From contig JAZQSX010000042.1 of assembly GCA_045630285.1 (NCBI GenBank), forward strand, positions 1 through 42,085: a stretch of DNA of 42,085 bases. Reading direction: 5' to 3'. Source of the DNA: RGIG3009 sp045630285. GTDB lineage: Bacteria > Bacillota > Clostridia > Oscillospirales > Acutalibacteraceae. A model generated the notes under the pieces. The model saw only the letters and a list, made by a program, of their open reading frames with translations, ran no database searches and had not been told where the DNA came from. Each line of letters starts with the position of its first letter. The stretch's first letter is position 1. Below are positions 8,001-15,661 of the stretch, piece by piece. The position numbers and the translations under genes are program-made.

Positions 8001-8180
8001 CGGAGACAGGAAACTTGCTGTCTCACCACGAGTTCCCCAGTTGTAGATGTACTTGCCGGTAGAGTCGTAAACATACTCAACCGTAGCAGCATCTGCAACC
8101 AGATGGAACATCGGCAGTAGGCTAAAGCACAGGACTAACGCCATGAGCACAGCTACGCCATGTTTCAACTTTTGCTGCAT
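5001..8180 (-). CDS. Secreted endonuclease I with Cys/His repeats and sorting-like tail
   Basis: 1059 residues. A signal peptide (MQQKLKHGVAVLMALVLC... to VADA) is followed by an endonuclease I (EndA/BsnI-like) domain, with SWNREHTWPNSKG around residue 155 carrying the catalytic His of the beta-beta-alpha-metal fold and DIMMLRPTASSENSSRGN just after. This family cuts DNA and RNA outside the cell. Next come a Cys-rich module (ATCAAEGYTVYTCSLCQ), a beta-rich domain starting EKVVIYAPAHNKALS, a second Cys module, an InlB/Listeria-type repeat (YTFLGWAKAAFDN), a further beta domain, then four 41-residue Cys/His repeats and DADGDGLCDDCD, a possible calcium loop. The end is TPPTGE, a hydrophobic helix and KKRR: a sortase-like signal with Thr in place of Leu. 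I start at the Met preceded by AAAGGGG rather than 15 codons earlier. No neighbour shares its strand closely, so it looks monocistronic. Confidence 0.88.
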   Translation of the reverse strand: MQQKLKHGVAVLMALVLCFSLLPMFHLVADAATVEYVYDSTGKYIYNWGTRGETASFLSPNAEAFYTGDNTYNDLSAIPGGTGTTNAPNSALYKALQELMTDNHSYVTSYDATKDLYQYTDCQNSGKDSKAISSFYSGTAIGPAWGSAPSWNREHTWPNSKGLGGRDENDIMMLRPTASSENSSRGNKAYGKSSGFYNPNTASNGTLDLRGDVSRIFLYVYVRWGNVNGNGEYTTWGSSGVMESLDVLLEWMEADPVDTWELGRNDSVESITGTRNVFVDYPEFAFLLFGEEIPDDMATPSGEAKNSASCTHNYVAGTPVGATCAAEGYTVYTCSLCQKSYKDDFTQKLDHLYVNGVCGDCGAEQPRLPVTGEKVVIYAPAHNKALSAEKVSATSYYNKGVDVSGGFGGITAAETWIVTANDDGSYSFVSETGSKLALAASYSSLNDTGANDKWTLTAKTGSDSLYYVKNVVRGNYLEWYASMNNWSTYSTTNLTDLFEISFHIIKDCAHKYSSVVVDPTCTEDGYTTYTCDLCGHSYEDDKVTSEGHDYKDGFCTVCDEEQPEEPKYTIHFLVPTGVTAVAPMVCDKNGVTLPTTTAPTGYTFLGWAKAAFDNVTTKPAYTEAGKTFTANADTVLYALYTYDAEKTTTITGTANISFANKAQRTEKTTTKQVWEQNGITVTNDKAASTTAIGDYANPARFYASSKLTVAYPKMTKIEFTCSGSTYASDLNNSISGATKSLSGSVVTVTFSEPVDSFVIAKLTKQVRVSSIKVTYSQGTSTEVTTHYTTVINDTDCAHATTSFVDAKEANCLEEGKKADLYCSVCKTTLATGEKIDAKGHVEAIDKAEDPSCTESGWTEGKHCKRCKEILVAQTEIEALKHIEIVDKGYEAKCTEPGLTDGKHCDRCKEILVAQEPIEALKHIEIVDKGTEATCTEPGVSDGKHCDRCKEILVAQEPIEALGHNEVIDAAKEPTCDETGLTEGKHCDRCDIVLVAQEEVDALEHADADGDGLCDDCDAKLDVIVTPPTGESSLPYVLALSGMFFAVMAIVLINKKRRTE
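5172..5663. repeat. Four tandem 123-bp repeats inside the nuclease gene
   Basis: Units 5172-5294, 5295-5417, 5418-5540 and 5541-5663 are in frame and each encodes 41 residues with the core GKHCDRCKEILVAQ (two Cys in CxxC, one more Cys ~10 residues before). The two middle units are almost identical; a degenerate fifth unit lies at about 5664-5789. Exact period and high identity suggest recent duplication, and copy number may vary or be misassembled. Confidence 0.9.
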
Positions 8181-8231
8181 AAAACGATACCCCTTTTCTT
8201 TCTTTTCGTATGCTTGCGCACACATAAATAC

Positions 8232-8260
8232 ATAATAACAGATTCAAATAAAAGAAGCAA
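8232..8260 (-). promoter_or_regulatory. Promoter of the nuclease gene
   Basis: Minus strand TTGCTT (8255-8260), 17-bp spacer, TATTAT (8232-8237), about 50 nt before the start at 8180. The rest of 8261-8372 shows no gene; it is AT-rich noncoding DNA. Confidence 0.5.
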
Positions 8261-8372
8261 CCGTTATTTTGGCGAATAAAGGCAGAAATGGTATAAAATT
8301 TGATAAAGTTTTGCTTTTTCCGAAAAAAGTGTTGGATCGTTGCGCCTGCATGGCAAGACGGCACCGCTTTAT

Positions 8373-8411
8373 AAAAATCCACCCCTCCGCTGTGATGCGG
8401 AGGGGTGGATT
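8373..8411 (-). terminator. Rho-independent terminator after the 58-residue gene
   Basis: A 15-bp perfect stem (8376-8390 with 8397-8411); on the minus strand it is followed by TTTTTAT. It lies 11 nt after the small gene's stop. Confidence 0.9.
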
Positions 8412-8421
8412 CGCTTGTGCT

Positions 8422-8598
8422 TCAGTCGTCTTCGTCGTTCCCCCAGGAGGAGGTGAAATGGATGTCGTTGGTGTCCATATCCAGCGACATAGTATCCGAG
8501 AGGCGTAGCAGCATATTTCCGTCGGTGTCCACGCCGATGTTTTTAGAGAGGGAAAAGAAGAGCTCACCGTCGCTGAAATCAAAGATTGGTTTGATCAT
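8422..8598 (-). CDS. Small acidic protein of 58 residues, unknown
   Basis: Reads MIKPIFDFSDGELFFSLSKN and ends SSWGNDEDD, highly acidic. A strong GGAGG ribosome binding site lies 7 nt before the ATG, and a terminator follows directly, so it is a deliberate gene although very short. It starts 22 nt after the stop of the DUF4450-like gene and must share its transcript. The pattern 'IGVDTDGNMLLRLSDTMSLD' is a repeated strand-like motif reminiscent of small conserved hypotheticals in gut Clostridia, but I cannot name a family or function. A structural or regulatory partner of the upstream enzyme is possible but unproven. Confidence 0.8.
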   Translation of the reverse strand: MIKPIFDFSDGELFFSLSKNIGVDTDGNMLLRLSDTMSLDMDTNDIHFTSSWGNDEDD

Positions 8599-8620
8599 AC
8601 CCGTACCTCCTTCGGCGGCG

Positions 8621-11600
8621 TCAGCGGCAAATGCTGACGCCCAGCACGCCGATGATCACCTCGTTGGCGATCGCTTCGACACGGATGGCAGCGAGCGCAC
8701 GGTCGGGATCCAGACGGATACGCTGTACCGTGGCGTGGTTGTAATCGTTCCAGTACACAGTCTCGTTTTCAGTTTGCAGAGCCGGCACCAGCCAATCGTC
8801 AATGTTATCGGGATATATCAGCTTGACCGATTCGGTATCGCCGTTTACGTATTCCACGGTGATGCGCACATTTTCAACACCGGTCTGCATCGCATTGGTG
8901 GTAGATACAAACAGAACGGCCAGTTCCCGGGCGGCGCCGCTCAGCGGAATGGTGATGCTCGTGGGAAAATTATCCCAAACCGAGGCGCAGGCGACGTTTT
9001 CATGCTCGCTCGGCGTCGCAAAGGGGATACCCGAGGGAGTGCGGAGGATACCGCCACAGCTGCGAAGGGCACTGTCGTCCACGAACAGTTGATTGTGTCC
9101 ACGATGATTCCATTCCCACGCATAGCGTCCGTTGGGAAAGACACCGATCGAGTACCCCTCGGGACGGGGACTCAGAAACTCCCGATTGTGGATGTCGGTG
9201 AGAGAACAGTTGAAGCTGTCAGAAATATCGATCGGTTGGAACACGCCGCCCACAGGTGGCAAGACGTTGGGCTTGGCGGCGATCTCATAATCTGCCGCCA
9301 GCAATGCCTCGTAGTCGCCCTTTTTGACACGCAGGAATAGCGTATGCCGCCCGACGGCGTGTCCGGCGGTGGCACAGACGGTGTTGCCGATGATCTGCAG
9401 ATCGTCGAGTGCTTCGGAGATGTCGATAGCGTCGAGCAACGTACCGTCGGTTACACGGAAGAGCATATCACCGCCCGCCGTTGTCAGCGTGGTAAATGAT
9501 ACCTGCGGTAGCGTTCCTTCACCGTGTACCACACGCAGGCGGAACGCACCGAGTTTGTCGGTTTCCACATCGAGGAAGCATCCTGCCGGTGAGGGAGAGA
9601 GCGTATAAGGAACGGCGGTACCGTCCAACAGCACAGCCTCCACACCGTCAGCTTTCATCGGCAGACGGAGCCGCTTGGTGGCGGCTCGGTCACAGAAGAT
9701 CTCCCATTCTTCTTCACGGCCACAGCGTCGATATGTAAGGGTAATATCTTTTAAGGACAGTGAAGCGTGATCCCAGTCCTCGGGGAGGCCGGGAGCAATG
9801 GTAATGACATCGTCCAAGGCGTTGATGCCAATACCGAACAAGCCCTCCACCACCAGGCGAAGGTAGGTGCTGGAAACATCGGTAAAATCAAGATCGGCGA
9901 GATCGGCGGTGCAGCGGGAGGATTGCACGTGTGCTGCCATACCGGGATTGCGTCCGGTGAAATAGCAATCCACCAGACCGTTCAGAATGGCGTTACCCTT
10001 GGCTTTGAAGCCACGCTTGAAATACGCCAAAGCAAGATGCGCATTTTCCGAGGGGAAAATGCCGTAGGTGGAGTATTTTTTGGGCTGCCAGTTGGAGCAG
10101 TAGGATAACCGTCCGTGCCGCTCGGGGGTTTCGATGCTTTTGATATGATCTTCGGTGTATTTGAGCAGGGTGTACGCCTGCAGATCATCCACCAGATCGC
10201 AATCGATCGCCAAATATACCGTGGAGAGCTCGGGGGCGGGGTGGACGAGACAGTTGCCCACGGTATCGACCGATTCAGCGATGACGCCCTCGTTTGCCAG
10301 CCACAGTTTTTCCTGAACGGCGGTGCGGATCTTGTGAGCACGATTTTCAAACACTGCGGAGGAGAGGCCGAGCTTTTTTGCCAGCTTTGCCATGGCCGTG
10401 TTGGCACGGTAGTTGTAGGCACTGGCCTGCGCACAGCCTGCACCGTTGTAGGAGTGACCGTCCGAGATCCAGGTGTTTAAGAAGTTTTGATACAGTCCGT
10501 CACCGTCGGGATCAAAGATTCGCTCCTCCCAATCGAGCATCGCACAAAACTTATCAAAGTATTGCCGTGCAAGCTGCAGATCGCCTGACCACTCAATATG
10601 ATGCAGCATCATATCCAGCGCACATTCCTGCATATTGTAGTAGGCCATAGTCTCGCCCAGCAAGTAGGGGAGATAGCCGGTACTGTTTTCAATGTTGTGA
10701 TAAGGCGAAGGACCGTCGCCCTCGCGGGCACCGCCGCCGTCGAACCACACGCGTTCCTCCCCGGTCGCCGTTTCGACCATCTGACCGAGATGTGCGGCCA
10801 TAACGGCTTTTACACGGTCGTTCCAACCGAGAACGGTGGGAGCGTACCAGTTGCGCCAGCCCAAAAACGGTGAGTGATAGCCGAAAGCACCGTGGTGGAA
10901 GGAATTGTGATGATACGATGCATCCAAAGCGATCACGGTGGGGGCGACGGTCAAATCCAACGGATGATCAGGAGTTTTTAAGCTGATGCAGACGTGTTTT
11001 TCACAAATCTGCTGCTTGATATACCTGATCGGATCGGGGTGAGCAAGCCACGTGTCCGCCGTACCTTCATCGGGATTGTGAAGGATGAGAATGTATCCGT
11101 CGAGTTCCTTGCCGGCTTCGATCACAGCAGAAATTTTGACGATACCGTCGTCTTCGTTCTGCGGTGTACTGTTTAGGAAGGAGCTGGGATACGGCGCTTC
11201 GGCGGCAGCAGCAGAGCCGATACCGAACTGAGCATCAAAGCTGGTGACGATCTGCATTTCGTCGCCGCTCGGATGCCGTACCGTTGCCCAATTTTTCGAA
11301 ACGGTGACGGTGTTACTTTGACAGTCGGAGGCGTGGAAATAGCGTTTGGCCTCATCCTTGTATTCGAACCGCCCGATATATTCGGTCAAGCCGCCAAAAG
11401 CGGCAACAAAGAGAACACGCTGATCGGTGGTGATTTTATACCGTACCAAAAAACCGTCGTCGGGCAGGAGAGGATATGCCTCGATTCGAACGTCGACGTC
11501 GGGAAACCACGGGGACATTTGGGATAATTCGTAGGTCATACCGCCGTTTTTGAACTCGGTACGAATATCCTCCGAATTGTGAAACCAACGGGAGCTGATG

Positions 11601-11872
11601 TCCATATCGTCCGAGTAGAAAAAGCCGACCCGCTGCCCCGGCGTTAGGGCGAGACCGCTGGTCAACGTGCCGCATTTCGCATAAAAACTGACCAGATTCT
11701 TTTCCCAATCCGTGAGCGCTCCCATAAATTGCGGAGCGTCGCCCGCAAACGTAAAAAAGCGGGCGCTTTTATCGTCGTTTTTATGGGAGCCGTAGAGCGT
11801 GCGGTTAAACACCTCTGAGCTGCCGGTTATGGAAAATCCGTTTTCCGTCGGGGTATAGCGTGCGTTTGACAT
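8621..11872 (-). CDS. Large DUF4450-like carbohydrate-active enzyme
   Basis: 1083 residues, no signal peptide, so intracellular. The N-terminal ~280 residues are a beta-sandwich (VFNRTLYGSHKND, MSPWFPDVDVRIEAYP) resembling DUF4450 proteins. The middle (about residues 330-730) is an alpha-helical region, probably an (alpha/alpha)6 barrel: HSPFLGWRNWYAPTVLGW, RVWFDGGGAREGDGPSPY, NTWISDGHSYNGAGCAQASA and STYGIFPSENAHLALAYF. These Trp- and acid-rich blocks are typical of glycoside hydrolases of the six-hairpin class, but I cannot assign a CAZy family. The C-terminal third is beta-rich. Assignment to DUF4450 is from pattern memory. Ribosome binding site GGAAGG precedes the ATG at 11872; the 58-residue gene follows in the same transcript. 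Confidence 0.65.
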   Translation of the reverse strand: MSNARYTPTENGFSITGSSEVFNRTLYGSHKNDDKSARFFTFAGDAPQFMGALTDWEKNLVSFYAKCGTLTSGLALTPGQRVGFFYSDDMDISSRWFHNSEDIRTEFKNGGMTYELSQMSPWFPDVDVRIEAYPLLPDDGFLVRYKITTDQRVLFVAAFGGLTEYIGRFEYKDEAKRYFHASDCQSNTVTVSKNWATVRHPSGDEMQIVTSFDAQFGIGSAAAAEAPYPSSFLNSTPQNEDDGIVKISAVIEAGKELDGYILILHNPDEGTADTWLAHPDPIRYIKQQICEKHVCISLKTPDHPLDLTVAPTVIALDASYHHNSFHHGAFGYHSPFLGWRNWYAPTVLGWNDRVKAVMAAHLGQMVETATGEERVWFDGGGAREGDGPSPYHNIENSTGYLPYLLGETMAYYNMQECALDMMLHHIEWSGDLQLARQYFDKFCAMLDWEERIFDPDGDGLYQNFLNTWISDGHSYNGAGCAQASAYNYRANTAMAKLAKKLGLSSAVFENRAHKIRTAVQEKLWLANEGVIAESVDTVGNCLVHPAPELSTVYLAIDCDLVDDLQAYTLLKYTEDHIKSIETPERHGRLSYCSNWQPKKYSTYGIFPSENAHLALAYFKRGFKAKGNAILNGLVDCYFTGRNPGMAAHVQSSRCTADLADLDFTDVSSTYLRLVVEGLFGIGINALDDVITIAPGLPEDWDHASLSLKDITLTYRRCGREEEWEIFCDRAATKRLRLPMKADGVEAVLLDGTAVPYTLSPSPAGCFLDVETDKLGAFRLRVVHGEGTLPQVSFTTLTTAGGDMLFRVTDGTLLDAIDISEALDDLQIIGNTVCATAGHAVGRHTLFLRVKKGDYEALLAADYEIAAKPNVLPPVGGVFQPIDISDSFNCSLTDIHNREFLSPRPEGYSIGVFPNGRYAWEWNHRGHNQLFVDDSALRSCGGILRTPSGIPFATPSEHENVACASVWDNFPTSITIPLSGAARELAVLFVSTTNAMQTGVENVRITVEYVNGDTESVKLIYPDNIDDWLVPALQTENETVYWNDYNHATVQRIRLDPDRALAAIRVEAIANEVIIGVLGVSICR

Positions 11873-11910
11873 GGAAAACCCGCCTTCCGTGGTTGATCTT
11901 TGATGACTTC

Positions 11911-11939
11911 AGCATAGCACACCGCACAACAGAAAACAA
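11911..11939 (-). promoter_or_regulatory. Promoter of the DUF4450-like gene
   Basis: Minus strand TTGTTT (11934-11939), 17-bp spacer, TATGCT (11911-11916), 38 nt before the start codon. Confidence 0.5.
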
Positions 11940-11978
11940 GGTTTTTGCATCGGGAGAGCCGAAAATCTTTTATTTTTA

Positions 11979-12007
11979 TTGCATCGCCCACCAAAGCGGT
12001 GTACAAT
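11979..12007 (+). promoter_or_regulatory. Promoter of the monooxygenase-like gene
   Basis: TTGCAT (11979-11984), 17-bp spacer, TACAAT (12002-12007), 31 nt before the ATG at 12039; divergent from the DUF4450 promoter. Confidence 0.6.
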
Positions 12008-12038
12008 AAAAGAGGAACAAAGCAAAGGAGTGAAGCGT

Positions 12039-12326
12039 ATGTATACGATCTATGTAAAATTCGATTGTCTGCCCGAAAAACGGGAGGCGTTCATCGCCCG
12101 TGTAAAGGCAGAGGGGATCCTGGATGCCATTCGTGCGGAGGACGGTTGTATCCGTTATGACTACTACCTTTCCGAAAAGGATGACACCGAGCTGCTTCTC
12201 ATTGAGCAGTGGGAGTCGAAACGGCATCAGCAGATCCATATTGAGCAACCGCACATGGCACAGCTGCGTGAACTGAAGGGTGAGTATATCACCAACACGA
12301 CGCTGGGCGAAATTGAATTAAAATAA
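12039..12326 (+). CDS. Antibiotic biosynthesis monooxygenase / quinol monooxygenase-like protein
   Basis: 95 residues, a ferredoxin-like ABM domain: MYTIYVKFDCLPEKREAFIARV, then EDGCIRYDYYLSEKDDTELLLIEQWES and HIEQPHMAQL. The pattern EDGCIRYD...LIEQW...H is the hallmark of YgiN-type quinol monooxygenases, small dimeric cofactor-free enzymes. The actual substrate is unknown. ATG 12039 has AAAGGAG 9 nt upstream; the open frame upstream of it lies in the promoter. The WG-repeat lipoprotein gene follows after 30 nt with its own ribosome binding site, so both are probably on one transcript. Confidence 0.9.
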   Translation: MYTIYVKFDCLPEKREAFIARVKAEGILDAIRAEDGCIRYDYYLSEKDDTELLLIEQWESKRHQQIHIEQPHMAQLRELKGEYITNTTLGEIELK

Positions 12327-12356
12327 CGGGTTTAAGAAGCGGAACGGAGGATTTAT

Positions 12357-13442
12357 ATGAGAAAAGCCGCTATGTTCATCGCCTGTTTTACGGTTTGCTT
12401 GCTGTCGCTGACAGCCTGTAGCACTTCCGATACCACTCAAAAAACGCAGCCTGTAAGCTCAAATGGGACAACGACTACCACGACGACGGAAACGGTGGCG
12501 ATCACACCGACATCGAGCGACAATGAGGATGTTGTGCCTCCGGAGGCGGGACCGTTCACGGTGCTTGCTGAGGGCGTGGAAGCGGACACCATTTGTTACT
12601 ATCAGGGCTCGGAAAACTATCCGTTTTGCGTGATCGAAAAGGACGGAAAATGCGGCGTGATCGATTATGCAGGCAAACCGGTCGTGCCGATGATCTATAA
12701 CGAGATCTTTCTGACCACGGTGGAGCCTTACAGCGAAGAGATAAAGCTGTGCATCGGAGACAACTATCCGACGGAAGTATATTGGATCGAAGCCGACGGC
12801 ACGCTGGTACGTGATGAAGGTTACGGCGGCTGGGGCTTTGAGTACAGCGAAGACGTCTGCTGGTATGACGGCAAGCCGATCATCGTGGATATGTTCGGTC
12901 CTTTCGATGCTGAGCGGGAATACGACTACGACGAGTATTGTGATCTGATGTCGGGATATGTGACGTTTGGCTTGGATTTCACAGTCTACGGACTGCCGTC
13001 GGTTATTCCCATTCGGGAAGTGAGTGAGCTGGGAGAGGAACTGACGTACGCTTCGGACAACTATGCGTTGTTTGATCTGAAAACAGCAAAGCTGTTGACG
13101 GGATTTATCTATGAGGATTACTCGTATGGATTTGTCAACGGTCTTATGGCGGTAAAGCGGAACGGTAAATGGGGCTATATCCGTGAAAACGGCACGGTGA
13201 TCACGGGCTTTGTATACGATCCGGTTTTCCATGAGGAGTCGGATGAATACAGCATTACCCGGCTGTATACGCCGATCAACGGCTACATTGCGGTAAGCCA
13301 GCGGGGAAAGTGGGGTATTATCGATACGGATGGAAAGACTGTGATAACACCGCAATTTGAGGACATCACCCAGGTAGACGGGCAGGGCAGATTCTGGTTC
13401 AAGCAGAATGGTACCTGGACGGCAGCAAAGCTGACAAAATAA
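12357..13442 (+). CDS. WG-repeat lipoprotein
   Basis: 361 residues. The signal peptide ends in the lipobox LTAC (Cys ~21), so it is anchored to the outer face of the membrane. A Thr/Ser-rich spacer (NGTTTTTTTETVAITP) separates the anchor from the folded part. WG-type repeats are visible as GKCGVIDYAGKPVVP, GKWGYIRENGTVITGF and GKWGIIDTDGKTVITP; such repeats make beta-sheet structures of unclear binding role. Several degenerate copies probably lie in between. Ribosome binding site CGGAGG is ~8 nt before the ATG. Function beyond surface display cannot be read. Confidence 0.85.
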   Translation: MRKAAMFIACFTVCLLSLTACSTSDTTQKTQPVSSNGTTTTTTTETVAITPTSSDNEDVVPPEAGPFTVLAEGVEADTICYYQGSENYPFCVIEKDGKCGVIDYAGKPVVPMIYNEIFLTTVEPYSEEIKLCIGDNYPTEVYWIEADGTLVRDEGYGGWGFEYSEDVCWYDGKPIIVDMFGPFDAEREYDYDEYCDLMSGYVTFGLDFTVYGLPSVIPIREVSELGEELTYASDNYALFDLKTAKLLTGFIYEDYSYGFVNGLMAVKRNGKWGYIRENGTVITGFVYDPVFHEESDEYSITRLYTPINGYIAVSQRGKWGIIDTDGKTVITPQFEDITQVDGQGRFWFKQNGTWTAAKLTK

Positions 13443-13448
13443 TGCGAT

Positions 13449-13478
13449 CGGCGGCAGGAAGATCCTGCCGCCGTTTTT
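13449..13478 (+). terminator. Rho-independent terminator after the lipoprotein gene
   Basis: 11-bp stem 13449-13459 with 13463-13473, then five T. Confidence 0.9.
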
Positions 13479-13571
13479 GCTGTGGAGTGGGCATTCTCGC
13501 CGTGGTAGAGCGAAAAAATGCAATTCTCTCACAGCGCTTGGAACCGTATAGTTCAAAAATTGCGGAGTAGA

Positions 13572-13601
13572 TTGCCTTTTTTGTGCGGCGCATCGTATAC
13601 T
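13572..13601 (+). promoter_or_regulatory. Promoter of the DegV gene
   Basis: TTGCCT (13572-13577), 18-bp spacer, TATACT (13596-13601), 29 nt before the ATG at 13631. Confidence 0.55.
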
Positions 13602-13630
13602 GGGAGCAACGTGTCGAAAGGGTGATCACT

Positions 13631-14479
13631 ATGCAAAAGAAGGAAATTAAGATCGTGGCGGATTCCTCATCGGATATATTGAAGATGGAGGGAATTGCGT
13701 TCGAATCGGCGCCGCTCAAGATCATAACGGCGGAGAAGGAATACATGGATGATGCCGCACTGGACGTGCGTGATATGGTGGAAGCGTTACAGCATTACAA
13801 AGGACGCTCTACTACTTCCTGCCCCAACGAAGCGGATTGGTTGGCGGCGTTTGGTGATGCAACGTGGGTGTTTTGTGTGACCATTACGGGGACGCTGTCA
13901 GGCAGCTATGCAGCGGCGTGTATGGCAAAGGAGACGTACGAAGAGACCTATCCCGATCGGCACGTTTTCGTGCTGAACACATTAACTGCCGGCCCGGAGA
14001 TCCGTTTGATTTTGGAAAAGCTGCAGGAGCTGATCAAGGAGGGTCTGTCGTTTGACGAGGTTGCGGAGCGGATCACGGCCTACCGTGAAAAGACGGGCTT
14101 GCTGTTTATGCTGGAATCGCTGCAGAATTTTGCTAAAAACGGGCGGGTCAGTCCGCTTCTCGCACGTGTAGTGGGTGTTCTTGGCGTACGGATCGTAGGA
14201 AAAGCGAGCGACGTAGGCGATCTGGAGCCGCTCGATAAATGCCGTGGCGAGCAAAAAGCGCTGAGCACGGTGATGAAACAGCTGAAAGAGCAGGGGTTTG
14301 TCGGTGGGCGTGTGCGTATCGCTCATTGTTTCAATGAGGCGGCGGCACACGAGCTAGAACAGCAAATCAAGGCGGCTTTTCCGACGGCGCAGGTGGTGGT
14401 TTATCCGTGCCGTGGATTGTGTAGCTTTTATGCTGAACGAGGCGGTATGCTGATCGGGTTTGAAAAGGAAGGCGCATAA
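13631..14479 (+). CDS. DegV family fatty-acid-binding protein
   Basis: 282 residues. The start IKIVADSSSDI, the RSTTSCPNEADW loop, the VTITGTLSGSYAAA motif and a later GLLFMLESLQNFAKNGRVS match the DegV/FakB fold, which binds one fatty acid between two domains. FakB proteins present the fatty acid to the kinase FakA; DegV members outside that pair have less clear roles. Start at ATG 13631, after GAAAGGGTGA, rather than the earlier in-frame codon at 13583, which lies within the promoter. No fakA gene is in the window. It stands alone between a promoter and a terminator. Confidence 0.9.
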   Translation: MQKKEIKIVADSSSDILKMEGIAFESAPLKIITAEKEYMDDAALDVRDMVEALQHYKGRSTTSCPNEADWLAAFGDATWVFCVTITGTLSGSYAAACMAKETYEETYPDRHVFVLNTLTAGPEIRLILEKLQELIKEGLSFDEVAERITAYREKTGLLFMLESLQNFAKNGRVSPLLARVVGVLGVRIVGKASDVGDLEPLDKCRGEQKALSTVMKQLKEQGFVGGRVRIAHCFNEAAAHELEQQIKAAFPTAQVVVYPCRGLCSFYAERGGMLIGFEKEGA

Positions 14480-14485
14480 ATCAAA

Positions 14486-14519
14486 CAGGCGGCAGGAGTA
14501 CCTGCCGCCTGTGGTTTTT
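14486..14519. terminator. Terminator between convergent DegV and PdxR-type genes
   Basis: 11-bp stem 14486-14496 with 14501-14511, loop AGTA, then GGTTTTTG. It is only 12 nt from the stop of the opposing regulator gene, so it may serve both. Confidence 0.85.
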
Positions 14520-14531
14520 GGGGGAGAGAAA

Positions 14532-15617
14532 TTATGCTTCGAATTCCCGCCGTTTGCGTCGGCGGACACGGTTGATGTGCCGCTCAAAATCACCGCTGTT
14601 GATGAGCGTTGCCAGCACGATTTGTATAAACGTCGGCACGGTGCAGGAATAAAACCCGAGCTGCTCGCTATACGGCTTGACCAGGGCTTTGGGAAGCACC
14701 ATATATCCCACACGCAGGGAGGGCGAAACCGTTTTGGAGAAGGTGTTCATGTAAATAACGTTATCGGCGGTGGTGTGCGAAAACAGGGTTTCCTCCGCTT
14801 TTTTGGAAAGCGAAAATTCCGATTCAAAATCGTCCTCCACCAAATAACGCTCGTCAGCGGCGGCCCAGCGCAAATATTCGTGTCGCTTGGAGGCATCGGC
14901 GGTGACGCCGCTGGGAAAACTGCGATAAGGGGAGAGATGCAGCACCGAAGCGTCGGTTGCCCACAACGCCGTGCTGTCCACACCGTTTTGACCGAGCGGC
15001 AGGCGGCGGTAGGTGACGTCGCACGCACGGTAGACCTGCTCGATCTGCTTGTAGGAGGGGGCTTCGATAGCATAAATTCGTTCCCGCCCCAGCAGCTCAA
15101 CGATCAAGCCGTAGAAATATTCCGAGCCGGAGCCGATAACGATCTGTTCTGCATCGGCGGTGATGCCACGGCTTCGTGCAAGATAGCGACTGATAGCGCC
15201 TCGCAGCTCGGTACATCCCATATTGGGTGAGCGATCAAGGATCGCTTCGCCGTGATCACTGATGACGGCACGCATTGTCTTGGCAAGCACCGAAAACGGA
15301 AATCCCGCCTCCTCACCCGAACGGTGCGGCGTCGGTATGACGGTCGGCGTGTTCGCCGTGCCGACAAACCCGTCATCGGTGCGAAAGCATACAAAATACC
15401 CGCTTCGCTCGTGCGGCTCAACGTACCCCTCGTCGCACAGTAGGGCATAGGCGTGCTCTACCGTCACGGTGCTGACATCTGTCTCCTCGGCAATGGTGCG
15501 TTTGGAGGGAAGCTTTGTGCCGTACGGATAGATCTCTCGAACAATATCTTCCCGCACCTGCCGATATAACTGCAGATAGGCGGGTGTGTGATCCTCTTTT
15601 TGAATACGGTACTTCAT
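14532..15617 (-). CDS. PdxR/MocR-type regulator (GntR helix-turn-helix plus aminotransferase fold), short C-terminus
   Basis: 361 residues. Residues ~10-75 are a GntR winged helix (GTKLPSKRTIAEETDVSTVTVEHAY). The rest is a fold-type I aminotransferase domain: SPNMGCTELRGAISRYLARSRG, IGSGSEYFYGL, LVEDDFESEF and NTFSKTVSPSLRVGYMVLP, whose Lys should form the Schiff base with PLP. Typical MocR proteins run to ~450-480 residues; this one stops at RRRKRREFEA, soon after the SGDFERHI helix, so the C-terminal subdomain with the carboxylate-binding Arg is missing. No remnant of it lies in the 50 bp before the terminator. It is divergent from a pyridoxal kinase gene with a palindrome between, which supports a role as regulator of vitamin B6 salvage. 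Its ribosome binding site is poor: GGAG is ~16 nt from the ATG. Confidence 0.88.
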   Translation of the reverse strand: MKYRIQKEDHTPAYLQLYRQVREDIVREIYPYGTKLPSKRTIAEETDVSTVTVEHAYALLCDEGYVEPHERSGYFVCFRTDDGFVGTANTPTVIPTPHRSGEEAGFPFSVLAKTMRAVISDHGEAILDRSPNMGCTELRGAISRYLARSRGITADAEQIVIGSGSEYFYGLIVELLGRERIYAIEAPSYKQIEQVYRACDVTYRRLPLGQNGVDSTALWATDASVLHLSPYRSFPSGVTADASKRHEYLRWAAADERYLVEDDFESEFSLSKKAEETLFSHTTADNVIYMNTFSKTVSPSLRVGYMVLPKALVKPYSEQLGFYSCTVPTFIQIVLATLINSGDFERHINRVRRRKRREFEA

Positions 15618-15661
15618 CTGGTTATATAATTTACTCCTGTTCTGACTATTTTTATATTACC

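Noticed and set aside
5169..8120. Long open frame on the plus strand, 983 codons
   Set aside because: It lies antisense to the secreted nuclease gene, which has a signal peptide, known domains, ribosome binding site and terminator. The antisense frame gives a low-complexity product without domains.
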